Assembly (NCBI GenBank): GCA_046732855.1
Contig: JBKPNX010000062.1
Coordinates: forward strand, 45,910 to 109,909
Source of the DNA: JBKPNX01 sp046732855
GTDB lineage: Bacteria > Pseudomonadota > Alphaproteobacteria > Geminicoccales > Geminicoccaceae
DNA: 64,000 nucleotides
Reading direction: 5' to 3'
Made by a program: the position numbers and the translations under genes. Shown in pieces: positions 26,883 through 36,845 of the stretch. The first letter of the stretch is position 1. Every line of letters begins with the position of its first letter. A model generated the notes under the pieces. That model saw nothing but the letters and a program-made list of their open reading frames with translations, was not told the DNA's origin and did no database searches.

Positions 26883-28970
26883 ATGAGGGCCCAGACGCCC
26901 GTTCTCGAATGCAAGGACCTGTGCATCTCCTATTTCACGCGCGCGGGCGAGATCCCGGCGGTGGTCGACTTCAACCTGACCGTCATGCCCGGCGAGGCGG
27001 TCGGCATCGTCGGCGAATCCGGCTGCGGCAAGTCGACCGTCGCGCTCGCGATCATGCAATACATGGGCAAGAACGGCCGCATCATGTCCGGCGAGATCCA
27101 GTTCAAGGGTCGCGACATGACCGCGATGAGCGAGCAGGAGCTGCGCCAGGTGCGCGGCTCGCAGATCGCGATGGTCTACCAGGAGCCGATGGCCTCGCTC
27201 AATCCGTCGATGAAGATCGCGCGGCAGCTGATGGAGGTGCCGCGGTTCCACGAGGGCTGCTCGGAGCGGGCGGCGTATGCGCGGGCGCTGGAGATGCTGG
27301 GCGCCGTGCGCCTGCCCGATCCCGCGCGGATCATGGAGAGCTACCCGCACCAGATCTCGGGCGGCCAGCAGCAACGCGTGGTCATCGCCATGGCGCTTCT
27401 GTCGAATCCGGCGCTGCTGCTGCTGGACGAGCCGACCACCGCGCTCGACGTCACGGTCGAAGCCGGCATCGTCGAGCTGATCAAGGACATCAGCGCGCGC
27501 TTTGGCACCTCGATGATCTACATCTCGCACAATCTCGGCCTGATCCTCGAGACGTGCGATCGCATCACGGTCATGTACTCGGGCGAGGCGGTCGAGGTGG
27601 GCACGGTTGAGGAGGTGTTCGACCGCATGCGCCACCCCTATACGAAGGGACTGTTCAGCTCGATTCCGCTGCCCGGCGCGGATAAGCACGCGCGCCCGCT
27701 GGTGCCGATCCGCGGCCAGCTGCCGCTGCCGCACGAGCGCCCCGAGGGCTGCAACTACGGCCCGCGCTGCGACCATTTCCGGGCCGGCGTGTGCGATCAC
27801 GGGCGGATCGAGATGGAGGCGGTCCCCGGCCAGCCCGGCCACGTGAGCCGCTGTCGGCGCATTGCGGCGATCGACTGGAGCGTCCGACCGCAGGCGACCG
27901 AAGGTGGGCCGGCCGCCGAGCTCGGCCCGGTCGTGCTCAGGGTCGAGAACCTGAAGAAGTACTATGAGATCCGCGACAGCTCGCTGATGGCGCTGATCCG
28001 CGGCGAGCGGGTGCGCACGGTCAAGGCGAACGAGAAGCTCGACTTCGAAGCGCGCGAGGCCGAAACCGTGGCGATCGTCGGCGAATCGGGCTGCGGCAAG
28101 TCGACCTTCGCCAAGGTGCTGCTCGGCCTCGAGACGGCGAGCGACGGCAAGGCCGTGCTCGACAACCAGGACCTCAGCCAAGTGCCGGTGCAGAAGCGCC
28201 GCCCGCAGGTGGTGAGCCATCTGCAGATGGTGTTCCAGAACCCGTTCGACACGCTCAACCCGAGCCACAGCGTGGGCTCGCAGATCGCGCGCGTGATCCG
28301 GAAGTTCGGCGTCGAGAAGGACCCGGAGCGAGTGCGCGAGCGGGTGATGCAGTTGCTCGACATCGTGAAATTGCCACGCGACTTCTACTTGCGCCGGCCG
28401 CGTCAGCTGTCGGGCGGCCAGAAGCAGCGGGTCGGCATCGCGCGCGCGTTCGCCGGCAACCCGCGCGTGGTGGTCGCCGACGAGCCGGTCTCGGCGCTCG
28501 ATGTCTCGGTCCAGGCCGCGGTCACCCAGCTGCTCATGGAGATCCAGCGCGACAAGCGCACCACGCTCTTGTTCATCAGCCACGACCTGTCGCTGGTGCG
28601 CTACCTCGCCGACCGGGTCGTGGTGATGTATCTCGGCACGATCGCCGAGCAGGGCACGACCGACGAGGTGTTCGCGCCACCCTATCACCCGTATACGGAG
28701 GCGCTGCTCTCGGCGATCCCAATCGCCGACACCTCGGTCGAGAAGAAGCACATCGTGCTCGAGGGCGACATTCCGTCGGCGGTCAATCCGCCGCCGGGCT
28801 GCCCGTTCCAGACGCGCTGCCCGCGCAAGCTCGGCAAGATCTGCGAGGAGCAGGAACCCCCGATCCGGGTGTTCGGGCGCGGCCACAGGATCGCCTGCCA
28901 CATCGCGCCCGAGGACCTCGAGCGCATGGAGCCGGTGATCGTGCTCGCCGACCAGGAAGCCGCGGACTGA
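26883..28970 (+). CDS. Fused DppD-DppF-type ABC ATPase
   Basis: A 695-residue protein with two complete nucleotide-binding domains. The first has Walker A GESGCGKST at residues 44-52, signature ISGGQQQR from ~158 and Walker B LLLLDEPTTALD. The second has Walker A from residue ~400, signature LSGGQKQR from ~509 and Walker B VVVADEPVSALD. Each ends with the cysteine-containing oligopeptide C-terminal domain (CNYGPRCDHFRAGVC and CPFQTRCPRKLGKIC), which may hold an iron-sulfur cluster. Many importers encode these as two proteins; here they are one. It powers the two permeases upstream. Confidence 0.9.
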   Translation: MRAQTPVLECKDLCISYFTRAGEIPAVVDFNLTVMPGEAVGIVGESGCGKSTVALAIMQYMGKNGRIMSGEIQFKGRDMTAMSEQELRQVRGSQIAMVYQEPMASLNPSMKIARQLMEVPRFHEGCSERAAYARALEMLGAVRLPDPARIMESYPHQISGGQQQRVVIAMALLSNPALLLLDEPTTALDVTVEAGIVELIKDISARFGTSMIYISHNLGLILETCDRITVMYSGEAVEVGTVEEVFDRMRHPYTKGLFSSIPLPGADKHARPLVPIRGQLPLPHERPEGCNYGPRCDHFRAGVCDHGRIEMEAVPGQPGHVSRCRRIAAIDWSVRPQATEGGPAAELGPVVLRVENLKKYYEIRDSSLMALIRGERVRTVKANEKLDFEAREAETVAIVGESGCGKSTFAKVLLGLETASDGKAVLDNQDLSQVPVQKRRPQVVSHLQMVFQNPFDTLNPSHSVGSQIARVIRKFGVEKDPERVRERVMQLLDIVKLPRDFYLRRPRQLSGGQKQRVGIARAFAGNPRVVVADEPVSALDVSVQAAVTQLLMEIQRDKRTTLLFISHDLSLVRYLADRVVVMYLGTIAEQGTTDEVFAPPYHPYTEALLSAIPIADTSVEKKHIVLEGDIPSAVNPPPGCPFQTRCPRKLGKICEEQEPPIRVFGRGHRIACHIAPEDLERMEPVIVLADQEAAD

Positions 28971-29436
28971 GCAGCGTCGGTGGCTCTAGCCGGCACGGTC
29001 GTCGACCAGTGCCCAAAGCCCCGGGCGCGCGCCGGCACTGGACAGGACTCAAGCACCGCCCCATAACCTAATGCATTGAATTTGGGCAGTCTCTTGGGTT
29101 CGTTTGGTTTTCGGGGCCCGATGCCACGCCCTCTGCCTGCCACGGTCCTCGCGCCCAGCATTCGAGAGAACGTAGCATACCATAGGAATAACCACCATAG
29201 GCCCGATCGCGGAATTGGGGCGAGCTTGGGGCGGCCTACGTTCTAGGACGACGCCTCGGATTCAGCGGATCTGTCTCCTGTCGAGACCACAAGGATCATG
29301 CCACATCCCTCGGTCACAGCCGCTGATGAACGGAGTACGGTAACAGGCCAAACCCGGCCACGAACGGATTGATGGCCTCAGACCGATGTCTCTGGTACTG
29401 TTCGCTGCCGATCAACTATTGCGATGGGATGGTTTT
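28971..29436. other. Gene-free stretch before signalling protein gene
   Basis: About 465 bases without a gene I can support, less GC-rich than the flanks. It contains the repeated octamer ACCATAGG (near 29178 and 29193) and must hold the promoter of the cyclase-domain gene. No strong hairpin terminator was seen after the ABC ATPase. Confidence 0.45.
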
Positions 29437-32400
29437 GTGGATATCGCGGCCTGGATACGCGAGCTAGGGCTGGAGCGCTATGAAGAGGCGTTCCGAGAAG
29501 GTGAGATCGATGCCGAGATTGTGCCCGAGCTCACTGATGCGGACCTAAAGGAACTCGGTATCCCGCTTGGCCCTCGCAAGAAGTTGCTCAAGGCGATTGC
29601 GGCTCTAGGTGGCGGGGCCGAGCCCCTGCCGGCCCGACAAAGAAAGCCGACCGAGGCCGAGCGCCGTCAGTTGACCGTTCTGTTCTGCGACCTCGTGGGA
29701 TCGACTGCGATCTCGGCCCGGCTCGACCCCGAGGACACGCGCGAGGTGATCACGGCGTATCAGAATTGCTGCGTCGGAGTGGTCAACCAGTTTGACGGCC
29801 ACGTTGCCAAGTTCATGGGCGATAGTGTGCTCGCCTATTTCGGCTATCCGCAAGCCCACGAGGACGACGCTGAGCGGGCGGTCCGCGCGGGCCTCGAGCT
29901 GGTCCGAGCGGTCGAGCGCCTGACCGCACCGGGCGGACAGGCCCTCGCGGCCCGGGTCGGGATCGACACCGGCCTAGTGGTGGTCGGTGATCTGATCGGC
30001 GAGGGCGCCGCCCAGGAAGAGGCGGTGGTCGGCGATACCCCGAACCGCGCCGCGCGTCTCCAGGCGCTCGCCGAGCCGGGCGAGGTCCTGATCAGCGCGA
30101 ATACCAAACACCTGCTGGGCGGCGTGTTCACTTACGACGGCCTCGGAGCGCAGCAGCTCAAGGGCTTCGATCGACCGATCGCGATCTGGCGGGTCGCGGG
30201 GTTGAGCGCGGCGGAGAGCCGGTTCGAGGCCCGCTCAGCGGCCGGCCTGACTCCGTTCGTCGGCCGCGACGAAGAGATCGCGCTGCTGTTGCGCTGCTGG
30301 CAGCAAGCCAAGGACGGTGAGGGCCAAGTGGTCCTGCTCTGTGGCGAACCGGGTATCGGCAAGAGCCGAATCACGAGCACCTTGCGTGACCGCACGGCCG
30401 ACGACGAACAGGTCCGGATGCAAATCCAGTGCTCGCCGTTCTTTACCAACAGCGCCTTCTACCCGATTGTCACTCACCTGGAACGCGCGTTGCGTTTCGA
30501 CGCCGATCTTTCCGCAGAAGAGAAACTCGACCGACTAGAGTCGTTGCTGTCGCAGGCGGTGGATGATGTCCGGCCAACCGCACCGCTGTTCGCGGCGCTC
30601 CTGGCAATTTCTACCGGTGATCGCTACCCGCCGCTCGACCTCAGTCCCCAACGGCAGAAAGAGCGTACCATCACGGCTCTGGTCGAGCAGATCGAGCAGC
30701 TCGCTCGTCAAAAGCCGGTACTGATGGTGTTCGAGGACGTCCACTGGATCGATCCGACGACGCTAGAGCTGCTGGACCATCTGGTCGGGGCCATCGCCGA
30801 TCGGCGGGTCCTGCTGGTGATCACCTTTCGCCCAGAGTTCTCCCCGCCATGGGACGGCCACACCCATGTCACGGCGTACACCCTCAATCGGCTCGCCCGG
30901 CGTGAGTGCAGCGCCCTGATCGACCAGGTGACCGAGGGCAAGGCGCTCCCCGAGCAACTCCGCCTGCAGATCGTCGAGAAGACTGATGGCGTGCCCTTGT
31001 TCGTCGAGGAGCTGACCAAGGCGGTTCTGGAATCCAATCTGCTCGAGGACCGAGGCGATTGCTATTCGCTAGCTGGCACGGCCGCGATGGTGGAGGTTCC
31101 GGCAACCCTCCACGATTCGCTAATGGCGCGTCTCGATCGCCTGCTGCCAGTGAAGGAGGTCGCCCAGATCGGTTCGGCGCTTGGGCGCGAGTTCAGCTAT
31201 GAGCTGATCGCGGCGGTCGCGCCGACGCCCGCGGCCGAACTCCAGGACGCGCTCGGCCGCTTGGTCGCCTCGCAGCTGGTCTTCCAGCGCGGCGCCCCGC
31301 CCACGGCCATCTACACCTTCAAGCACGCCCTGGTCCAGGACGCTGCCTACGGCTCGATGCTCAAGAGACGCCGCCAGCAGCTTCATTTTAAGATCGCGAA
31401 AGCTCTGGATCAGCGATTCCCAGAGATCGTCGAAGCTGAGCCAGAGTTGGTGGCGCACCACTACACCGAGGCCGGCATGGTCGAACCCGCCATTGCCTAT
31501 TGGAGGCGCGCGGGGGAAAGAGCCGCTCAGCGGTCGGCGAACGCGGAGGCTGTCGCACACATCACCCGAGGATTGGAACTTGCCCGAAAACTACCAGACA
31601 CGAGTGCTCGTGCAGAGCAGGAGCTGGTGCTGTTGAACACCTTGGCTGTGCCGCTAATGAACACCAAGGGTTATGCCGCACCGGAAGCTGTCCAGGTGTA
31701 TGATAGGGCACATTATCTCTGTAAGCAGGTGGGCGAAAGCATTCACATCTTTCAGGCATTGGCCGGTGTCTCAACCTATCATATGGTAAGGGGCGATGTA
31801 AGCTATGCTCTATCCTTAGCAGAGGAGATGATTCCACCAGCCGAGCGTCAGAATGAGCGTGGCCCCATCATTGAAACACGGCGGCTGCTGGGTCTCCATT
31901 CCCATTGTTGCGGGCTATTCAGTAGAGCTCTACATCACTTCAAATCTGTCCAACAAATATTCGATCCAATGCAACGTCAGAAACTGGCTCTGATATACGG
32001 CCAGGACCATTTGATGTCTAGTTTTACCATGGGATGTCAGACGCTGGCAGCGCTCGGCTATCCTGAGCAAGCCCATCATTGGCGCAAAGAGGCTATTCGT
32101 GAGGCCGAGCGATCTGGGCATACATTCAGCCAGGCGTATGCGGGAGCCCTCAGCCTGCTAGCCCTCTACATTCTTGACGAAGTGGAGGTGATACAGAACT
32201 CGGCACCCCAGTTGATCGCTTTCAGTGCTGAACAGGGTTTCCCCTTCTATCTTACGATTGCTCAGGTCTGCCATGGTTGGGCATTGGCCCGAGGCGGCAA
32301 CCCGAAGGGTGGAATCGCTCAGATGCGCGTTGGGATCGAGGGTCTTCGGGCGACGGGGAGCGCTGTCCTCCTACCTGGGTTCTCCGTCATGTTGGCAAGC

Positions 32401-32775
32401 GGCTTAGGGCAAGATGGGCAGTTCGCGGAGGCATTCGAGTACATCGACAGATCACTTGAGCAGATTGAGCGATGGGGTGAGCGCTGGCCGGAAGCCGAAG
32501 CCTACCGGATCAGAGCGGCCCTCTTCCTGGCTAAGGACAATCCTGATCCTGCAGCTGCTCGCATCGCTTTAGAGAGCGCCCTGGAGGTCGCCCGCAGCCA
32601 AGAGGCCAGAACCTGGGAGCTTCGGGCTGCGACCGACTTGGCACGTCTTTGGCGTGATCAGGGTAAGAAAAGTCAGGCACGAGACTTACTTGCCCCGACA
32701 TACGAATGGTTCTCTGAGGGATTTGGCGTTCCGGTTCTCCGCGAGGCCAAGGAGATGCTCAATACTCTGCACTGA
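29437..32775 (+). CDS. SAM - adenylate/guanylate cyclase - AAA - TPR signalling protein
   Basis: About 1112 residues from the GTG at 29437; an ATG at 29386 adds 17 residues, but homologues start near VDIAAWIRELGLERYEEAF. Domains in order: SAM (1-58); class III nucleotide cyclase (~75-245) with VLFCDLVGSTAI and MGDSVLAYFGYP, so the first metal-binding Asp is kept, and ARVGIDTGLVVVGD; an AAA/ATPase module with Walker A GEPGIGKS at ~303-310 and Walker B VLMVFEDVHW; then TPR-like helical repeats to the end. The last third is less GC-rich than the front. It probably senses a signal through the repeats and makes cAMP or cGMP. No sensor partner is adjacent. Confidence 0.88.
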   Translation: MDIAAWIRELGLERYEEAFREGEIDAEIVPELTDADLKELGIPLGPRKKLLKAIAALGGGAEPLPARQRKPTEAERRQLTVLFCDLVGSTAISARLDPEDTREVITAYQNCCVGVVNQFDGHVAKFMGDSVLAYFGYPQAHEDDAERAVRAGLELVRAVERLTAPGGQALAARVGIDTGLVVVGDLIGEGAAQEEAVVGDTPNRAARLQALAEPGEVLISANTKHLLGGVFTYDGLGAQQLKGFDRPIAIWRVAGLSAAESRFEARSAAGLTPFVGRDEEIALLLRCWQQAKDGEGQVVLLCGEPGIGKSRITSTLRDRTADDEQVRMQIQCSPFFTNSAFYPIVTHLERALRFDADLSAEEKLDRLESLLSQAVDDVRPTAPLFAALLAISTGDRYPPLDLSPQRQKERTITALVEQIEQLARQKPVLMVFEDVHWIDPTTLELLDHLVGAIADRRVLLVITFRPEFSPPWDGHTHVTAYTLNRLARRECSALIDQVTEGKALPEQLRLQIVEKTDGVPLFVEELTKAVLESNLLEDRGDCYSLAGTAAMVEVPATLHDSLMARLDRLLPVKEVAQIGSALGREFSYELIAAVAPTPAAELQDALGRLVASQLVFQRGAPPTAIYTFKHALVQDAAYGSMLKRRRQQLHFKIAKALDQRFPEIVEAEPELVAHHYTEAGMVEPAIAYWRRAGERAAQRSANAEAVAHITRGLELARKLPDTSARAEQELVLLNTLAVPLMNTKGYAAPEAVQVYDRAHYLCKQVGESIHIFQALAGVSTYHMVRGDVSYALSLAEEMIPPAERQNERGPIIETRRLLGLHSHCCGLFSRALHHFKSVQQIFDPMQRQKLALIYGQDHLMSSFTMGCQTLAALGYPEQAHHWRKEAIREAERSGHTFSQAYAGALSLLALYILDEVEVIQNSAPQLIAFSAEQGFPFYLTIAQVCHGWALARGGNPKGGIAQMRVGIEGLRATGSAVLLPGFSVMLASGLGQDGQFAEAFEYIDRSLEQIERWGERWPEAEAYRIRAALFLAKDNPDPAAARIALESALEVARSQEARTWELRAATDLARLWRDQGKKSQARDLLAPTYEWFSEGFGVPVLREAKEMLNTLH

Positions 32776-32887
32776 ATGGCATCAAGCATTCACCACCTGG
32801 ACGCGGCTTCGAACGGGCGCACGTCAAAGCTGGAGCAACAGTATCCTCCGCACATCTCTAGGGCACATGCCAGCGACGAAGGACTCC

Positions 32888-34009
32888 TCAGGCAGCGGCG
32901 ACCTGCGCTGGGAGGGTCGGGACGAGTGGCTGGGCCACGGCGGGATCGGGCTCGGCGGTCGGGAACAGGCCGAACTCGAGCGGCCGCAGCACCACGGGCG
33001 TGCCGGGCGCGAGGCCGAGCGCGTCGAAGCGCATCTTGGTCATCTCGGCCTCGACGTCTGAATCGATCTGCTCGAGCTTGAGGCGCAGCCGGTAGGTCGG
33101 ACCGGTGGTCATGACCGAGGTGAGCACCGCGGGCATGCCCTGCGCCCGCCCCGGCCGTTCGATCGCGACGTCGTGCGGACGCACGAACAGCCATGCCGCG
33201 CCGTCGGCGATCGCGATGCCGTAGGGCGGCTCGAACCAGCCGCCGGCGACGTCGATCCGGCCGGCGTGGACCTGACAGGGCAGGCGGTTGGCGCTGCCCA
33301 GGAACTCGTAGACGAACGGCGTGGCCGGACGGTCGTAGATCTGGCGTGGGCTGCCGATCTGCTCGATCTTGCCCTCGCGCATCAACACCACCTGGTCGGC
33401 GAGCTCGAGCGCCTCCTCCTGGTCGTGGGTGACGAACACGCTGGTCAGCCCGAGCCGCCGATGCAGCTCGCGCAGCCAGCGGCGCAGGTCTTTGCGCACT
33501 TTGGCGTCGAGCGCGCCGAACGGCTCGTCGAGCAAGAGGATGCGCGGCTCGATCGCGAGCGCCCGGGCGAGCGCGACGCGCTGCCGCTGGCCACCCGAGA
33601 GCTGGTGCGGATAGCGGGCGGCGAGGCGCTTCAGCTGGACGAGGCGCAAGAGCTCCATCACGCGCTCGCGGATCTGCGCCTCCGCCGGGCGCATGCGGCG
33701 TGGCCGCACGCGCAGGCCGAACGCCACGTTCTCGAACACGCTCATGTGGCGGAACAGGGCGTAGTGCTGGAACACGAAGCCGACCTGGCGCTCGCGCGCG
33801 TCGCGCCGGACCACGTCCTCGCCGGCGAAGCGGACCTCGCCCTGATCGGGGAACTCGAGCCCCGCGATGATGCGGAGCAGCGTCGTCTTGCCCGAGCCCG
33901 ACGGGCCGAGCAGCGCGCAGAACTCCCCTTGCCTGACGTCGACGCTCACGCCATCGAGCGCCTTATAGGCGTCGAAAGTCTTGGTGACGCGCCGGATCTC
34001 GACACGCAT
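32888..34009 (-). CDS. cysA: Sulfate/thiosulfate ABC transporter ATPase CysA
   Basis: A 373-residue ATPase of the sulfate importer. It has Walker A GPSGSGKTT near residues 36-44, signature LSGGQRQRVALARAL, Walker B ILLLDEPFGALD and the H-loop in VFVTHDQEEALELAD. The C-terminal TOBE-like extension (VQAGRID-like segment, then FVRPHDVAIERPG) is normal for CysA. It is the last gene of a minus-strand operon cysP-cysT-cysW-cysA, 15 bp after cysW, and is the energy source of the complex. Confidence 0.92.
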   Translation of the reverse strand: MRVEIRRVTKTFDAYKALDGVSVDVRQGEFCALLGPSGSGKTTLLRIIAGLEFPDQGEVRFAGEDVVRRDARERQVGFVFQHYALFRHMSVFENVAFGLRVRPRRMRPAEAQIRERVMELLRLVQLKRLAARYPHQLSGGQRQRVALARALAIEPRILLLDEPFGALDAKVRKDLRRWLRELHRRLGLTSVFVTHDQEEALELADQVVLMREGKIEQIGSPRQIYDRPATPFVYEFLGSANRLPCQVHAGRIDVAGGWFEPPYGIAIADGAAWLFVRPHDVAIERPGRAQGMPAVLTSVMTTGPTYRLRLKLEQIDSDVEAEMTKMRFDALGLAPGTPVVLRPLEFGLFPTAEPDPAVAQPLVPTLPAQVAAA

Positions 34010-34024
34010 GACGGGTCTCCTCGA

Positions 34025-34888
34025 CTAGTCCCCGAGCGCGCGCTCTGCGCGTTTCGATCGCCATTCGAGGGCGACCTTCAGCACGAGCGTCAGCAGAGCC
34101 AAGAGCGTGAGCAGGGATGCGACCGCGAACGCGGCGACGAAGTTGTACTCGTTGTACAGAATTTCGACGTGCAGCGGCATCGTGTTGGTCAGCCCGCGGA
34201 TATGGCCGGACACCACGGACACCGCGCCGAACTCGCCCATGGCGCGCGCGTTGCACAAGAGCACGCCGTAGAGCAGGCCCCATTTCACGTTGGGTAGGGT
34301 CACGCGCAGGAAGATCTGCAGGCCACTCGCGCCGAGCATGCGCGCAGCCTCCTCCTCCTCGGTGCCCTGCTCCTGCATCAGCGGGATCAGCTCGCGCGCG
34401 ACGAACGGGAACGTGACGAAAAGCGTGGCGAGCACGATGCCTGGCACGGCGAAGATGATCTTGATGTCGTGCTCGGCCAGCCACGGGCCGAGAAAGCCCT
34501 GGGCGCCGAACAGCAGGACATAGATCAGGCCGGCGATCACGGGCGACACCGAGAACGGCAGGTCGATCAGCGTGGTCAGCAGGCTCTTGCCGGCGAACTC
34601 GAATTTGGCGATCGCCCACGCAGCGAAAATGCCGAAGATGAGGTTGAGCGGCACCGCGATCGCCGCGACTAGGAGGGTGAGCCGGATCGCCGCGAGCGCG
34701 TCGGGCTCGGTGATGCCGGCGAGATAGGCGCCGACGCCCTGGCGCAGCGCCTCGACGAACACGGCGACGAGCGGCAGCAGCAGGAACACGACGAGAAACG
34801 CGAGCGCGGCCGCGATCAGGACCGCGCGGACCAGAGCGCGATCCGCCGTGACCACGCGGATCTGGTACACACCGGCCGAGGCGAGCAT
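34025..34888 (-). CDS. cysW: Sulfate ABC transporter permease CysW
   Basis: A 287-residue inner-membrane permease with six predicted helices, beginning MLASAGVYQIRVVTADRAL. The start at 34888 has GGAGGA 7 bp upstream, preferred over an ATG 33 bp earlier that would overlap cysT. The coupling motif EEEEAARMLGASGLQIFLR is near residue 190, and FAVASLLTLLALLTLVLK forms the last helix. It pairs with CysT in the sulfate/thiosulfate importer. Confidence 0.9.
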   Translation of the reverse strand: MLASAGVYQIRVVTADRALVRAVLIAAALAFLVVFLLLPLVAVFVEALRQGVGAYLAGITEPDALAAIRLTLLVAAIAVPLNLIFGIFAAWAIAKFEFAGKSLLTTLIDLPFSVSPVIAGLIYVLLFGAQGFLGPWLAEHDIKIIFAVPGIVLATLFVTFPFVARELIPLMQEQGTEEEEAARMLGASGLQIFLRVTLPNVKWGLLYGVLLCNARAMGEFGAVSVVSGHIRGLTNTMPLHVEILYNEYNFVAAFAVASLLTLLALLTLVLKVALEWRSKRAERALGD

Positions 34889-34904
34889 CAGCGTGTCCTC
34901 CGCA

Positions 34905-35735
34905 TCAGCCCTGGCGCGCACGCGCCCAGCGCTGCAGGAGGTTGATCGCGAGCAGCAGGAGGAACGACGCCGCGAGCATGGCGGTTCCGACCACGGTGGC
35001 GCCGGCGTAATCGTACTGCTCCAGCTCGATCACGATCAGCAGCGGCACGATCTCCGAGACCATCGGCATGTTGCCGGCGATGAAGATGACCGAGCCGTAC
35101 TCGCCCAGCCCACGGGCGAACGCGAGCGCGAAGCCGGTCAGCAGCGCCGGCAGGATCGCCGGCAGGATAACCCGGGAGAACGCCTGCCAGCGCCGGGCGC
35201 CGAGCGTCGCGGCGGCCTCCTCGACATCGACGTCGAGATCCTGCAGGACCGGCTCGACGGTCCGCACCACGAACGGCAGGCCGATGAAGATCAGCGCCAC
35301 GACGATGCCGAACGGGGTGAATGCGACCTTGACGCCGAGCGGCTCGAGGAACTGCCCGAGCCAGCCGTTGCCGGCGTAAAGCGCGGTCAGCGCGATGCCG
35401 GCGACCGCAGTCGGCAGGGCGAACGGCAGGTCGATCAGCGAATCGACGATCCGGCGGCCGGGGAAGGTGTAGCGCACCATCACCCAGGCGACGATCAGGC
35501 CGAACACGGCGTTGACCAGCGCCGCGGCGAATGCCGTCCCGAAGCTGACGCGGAACGCGGCCAGCACCCGGGGCGAGGCGAGCGATCGCCAGGCGTCCGC
35601 GCCGGCGCCCGCGGCACTGAGCACGAGCGCGCCGAGCGGGATCAGCACGATCAGCCCGAGATAGCTGAGGGTGAAGCCGAGCGTCAGGCCGAACCCGGGC
35701 AGGACGCTCGGCTGCTTGAGGCGCAGCACGCGCAC
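34905..35735 (-). CDS. cysT: Sulfate ABC transporter permease CysT
   Basis: A 276-residue permease with a GTG start, nine bp after the binding-protein gene. It has six helices, the coupling loop DVEEAAATLGARRWQAFSRV near residue 170 and GLGEYGSVIFIAGNMP as in CysT/CysU proteins. It forms the transmembrane pore with CysW. Confidence 0.9.
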   Translation of the reverse strand: MRVLRLKQPSVLPGFGLTLGFTLSYLGLIVLIPLGALVLSAAGAGADAWRSLASPRVLAAFRVSFGTAFAAALVNAVFGLIVAWVMVRYTFPGRRIVDSLIDLPFALPTAVAGIALTALYAGNGWLGQFLEPLGVKVAFTPFGIVVALIFIGLPFVVRTVEPVLQDLDVDVEEAAATLGARRWQAFSRVILPAILPALLTGFALAFARGLGEYGSVIFIAGNMPMVSEIVPLLIVIELEQYDYAGATVVGTAMLAASFLLLLAINLLQRWARARQG

Positions 35736-35744
35736 CGCGGCTCC

Positions 35745-36770
35745 CTACTGGGTGGCGATCTGGTCGAACACCCCGCCGGCCGCGAAATGCCGGCTCTGCG
35801 CCTTCTGCCACCCGCCGAACGCCTCATCGACCGTGATCAGCTCGACCTTGGGGAAGCGCTCGAGGTCCGCCGGGTCGACCTGCTCGGGCGCGACCGGCCG
35901 GTAATAGTGTTTCGCCGCGAGCGCCTGGCCGGCCGGCGAGTAGAGGTACTCGAGATAGGCCTCTGCCACCTTGCGCGTGCCGTCCTTGTCAACCACGTGG
36001 TCGACCAGCGCGACCGGCGGCTCGGCGAGGATGCTGATCGAGGGCACGACGATCTCGAACTGGTCCGGACCGAGCTCCTCCAGCGCGAGGAAGGCCTCGT
36101 TCTCCCAGGCGAGCAGCACGTCGCCGATGCCGCGCTGAACGAAGGTCGTGGTCGAGCCGCGCGCGCCGGTGTCGAGCACCGGGACGTGGTGATAGAGATC
36201 CGCGACAAAGCTCTGCGCCTTGTGGTCGTCGCCGCCGTTCTGGCGCAATGCCCAGCCCCAGGCCGCCAGATAGTTCCAGCGGGCGCCGCCCGAGGTCTTC
36301 GGGTTGGGCGTGATCACCTGGACGTCTTCCTTGATCAGATCGCCCCAGTCATGGATGCCCTTCGGGTTGCCCTTGCGCACCAGGAACACGACGGTCGAGG
36401 TATAGGGCGCGCTGTTGTGCGGCAGACGTGACTGCCAGTCTTTGGGCAACCAGCCGCTGCGCTCGGCGATCTCGTCGATGTCATAAGCGAGCGCGAGCGT
36501 CACCACGTGGGCCTCGAGGCCATCGATTACCGCGCGCGCCTGCTTGCCGGAGCCGCCATGCGACTGCTGGATGGTCACGTCCTCGCCGGTCTCCTGTTTC
36601 CAGTGCTCGACGAAGGCCTCATTGAATTCCTGATAGAATTCCCGGGTCGGGTCATACGAGACGTTCAGCAGGGTGACGTCGGCCAAGGCGTTGCCCGGCG
36701 AAAGAACGCCGATCGCCGGCGCCGTCATCGCGAGCAGGATCAGAGCGTCTCGTCGTTTCAGTCCTGTCAT
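35745..36770 (-). CDS. Sulfate-binding protein (Sbp/CysP family)
   Basis: A 341-residue periplasmic sulfate/thiosulfate-binding protein. The ATG at 36770 has GGGGAG 4 bp upstream; an upstream TTG is less likely. A signal peptide (RRDALILLAMTAPAIGVLS, then ALA) precedes LLNVSYDPTREFYQEFN, the family's first motif. The oxyanion-binding stretches QSHGGSGKQARAVIDG and TPNPKTSGGARWNYLAAWG are intact. It is first in the operon and has a 25-bp palindrome 50 bp upstream, the probable operator of the divergent Rrf2 regulator. Sequence alone cannot separate Sbp from CysP. Confidence 0.9.
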   Translation of the reverse strand: MTGLKRRDALILLAMTAPAIGVLSPGNALADVTLLNVSYDPTREFYQEFNEAFVEHWKQETGEDVTIQQSHGGSGKQARAVIDGLEAHVVTLALAYDIDEIAERSGWLPKDWQSRLPHNSAPYTSTVVFLVRKGNPKGIHDWGDLIKEDVQVITPNPKTSGGARWNYLAAWGWALRQNGGDDHKAQSFVADLYHHVPVLDTGARGSTTTFVQRGIGDVLLAWENEAFLALEELGPDQFEIVVPSISILAEPPVALVDHVVDKDGTRKVAEAYLEYLYSPAGQALAAKHYYRPVAPEQVDPADLERFPKVELITVDEAFGGWQKAQSRHFAAGGVFDQIATQ

Positions 36771-36820
36771 CGGACTCCCCAACGTTGGTTTCGGTCGGAG
36801 CGTTATCGCGGATCTTCCTC

Positions 36821-36845
36821 AATGTCTATCGATTTAATCGACATT
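36821..36845. promoter_or_regulatory. 25-bp palindrome upstream of sulfate operon (candidate Rrf2 operator)
   Basis: AATGTCtAT-N7-ATCGACATT is an inverted repeat with 9-bp arms and one mismatch, lying 50 bp before the sulfate-binding-protein ATG. The same 25-bp layout with perfect arms occurs at 37411-37435 before the Rrf2 gene. Two matching sites at matching distances from two divergent units strongly suggest one shared regulator. Confidence 0.65.

Noticed and set aside
26823..28901. Long antisense frame over the fused ABC ATPase
   Set aside because: Same effect; the sense protein has two complete ATPase domains.
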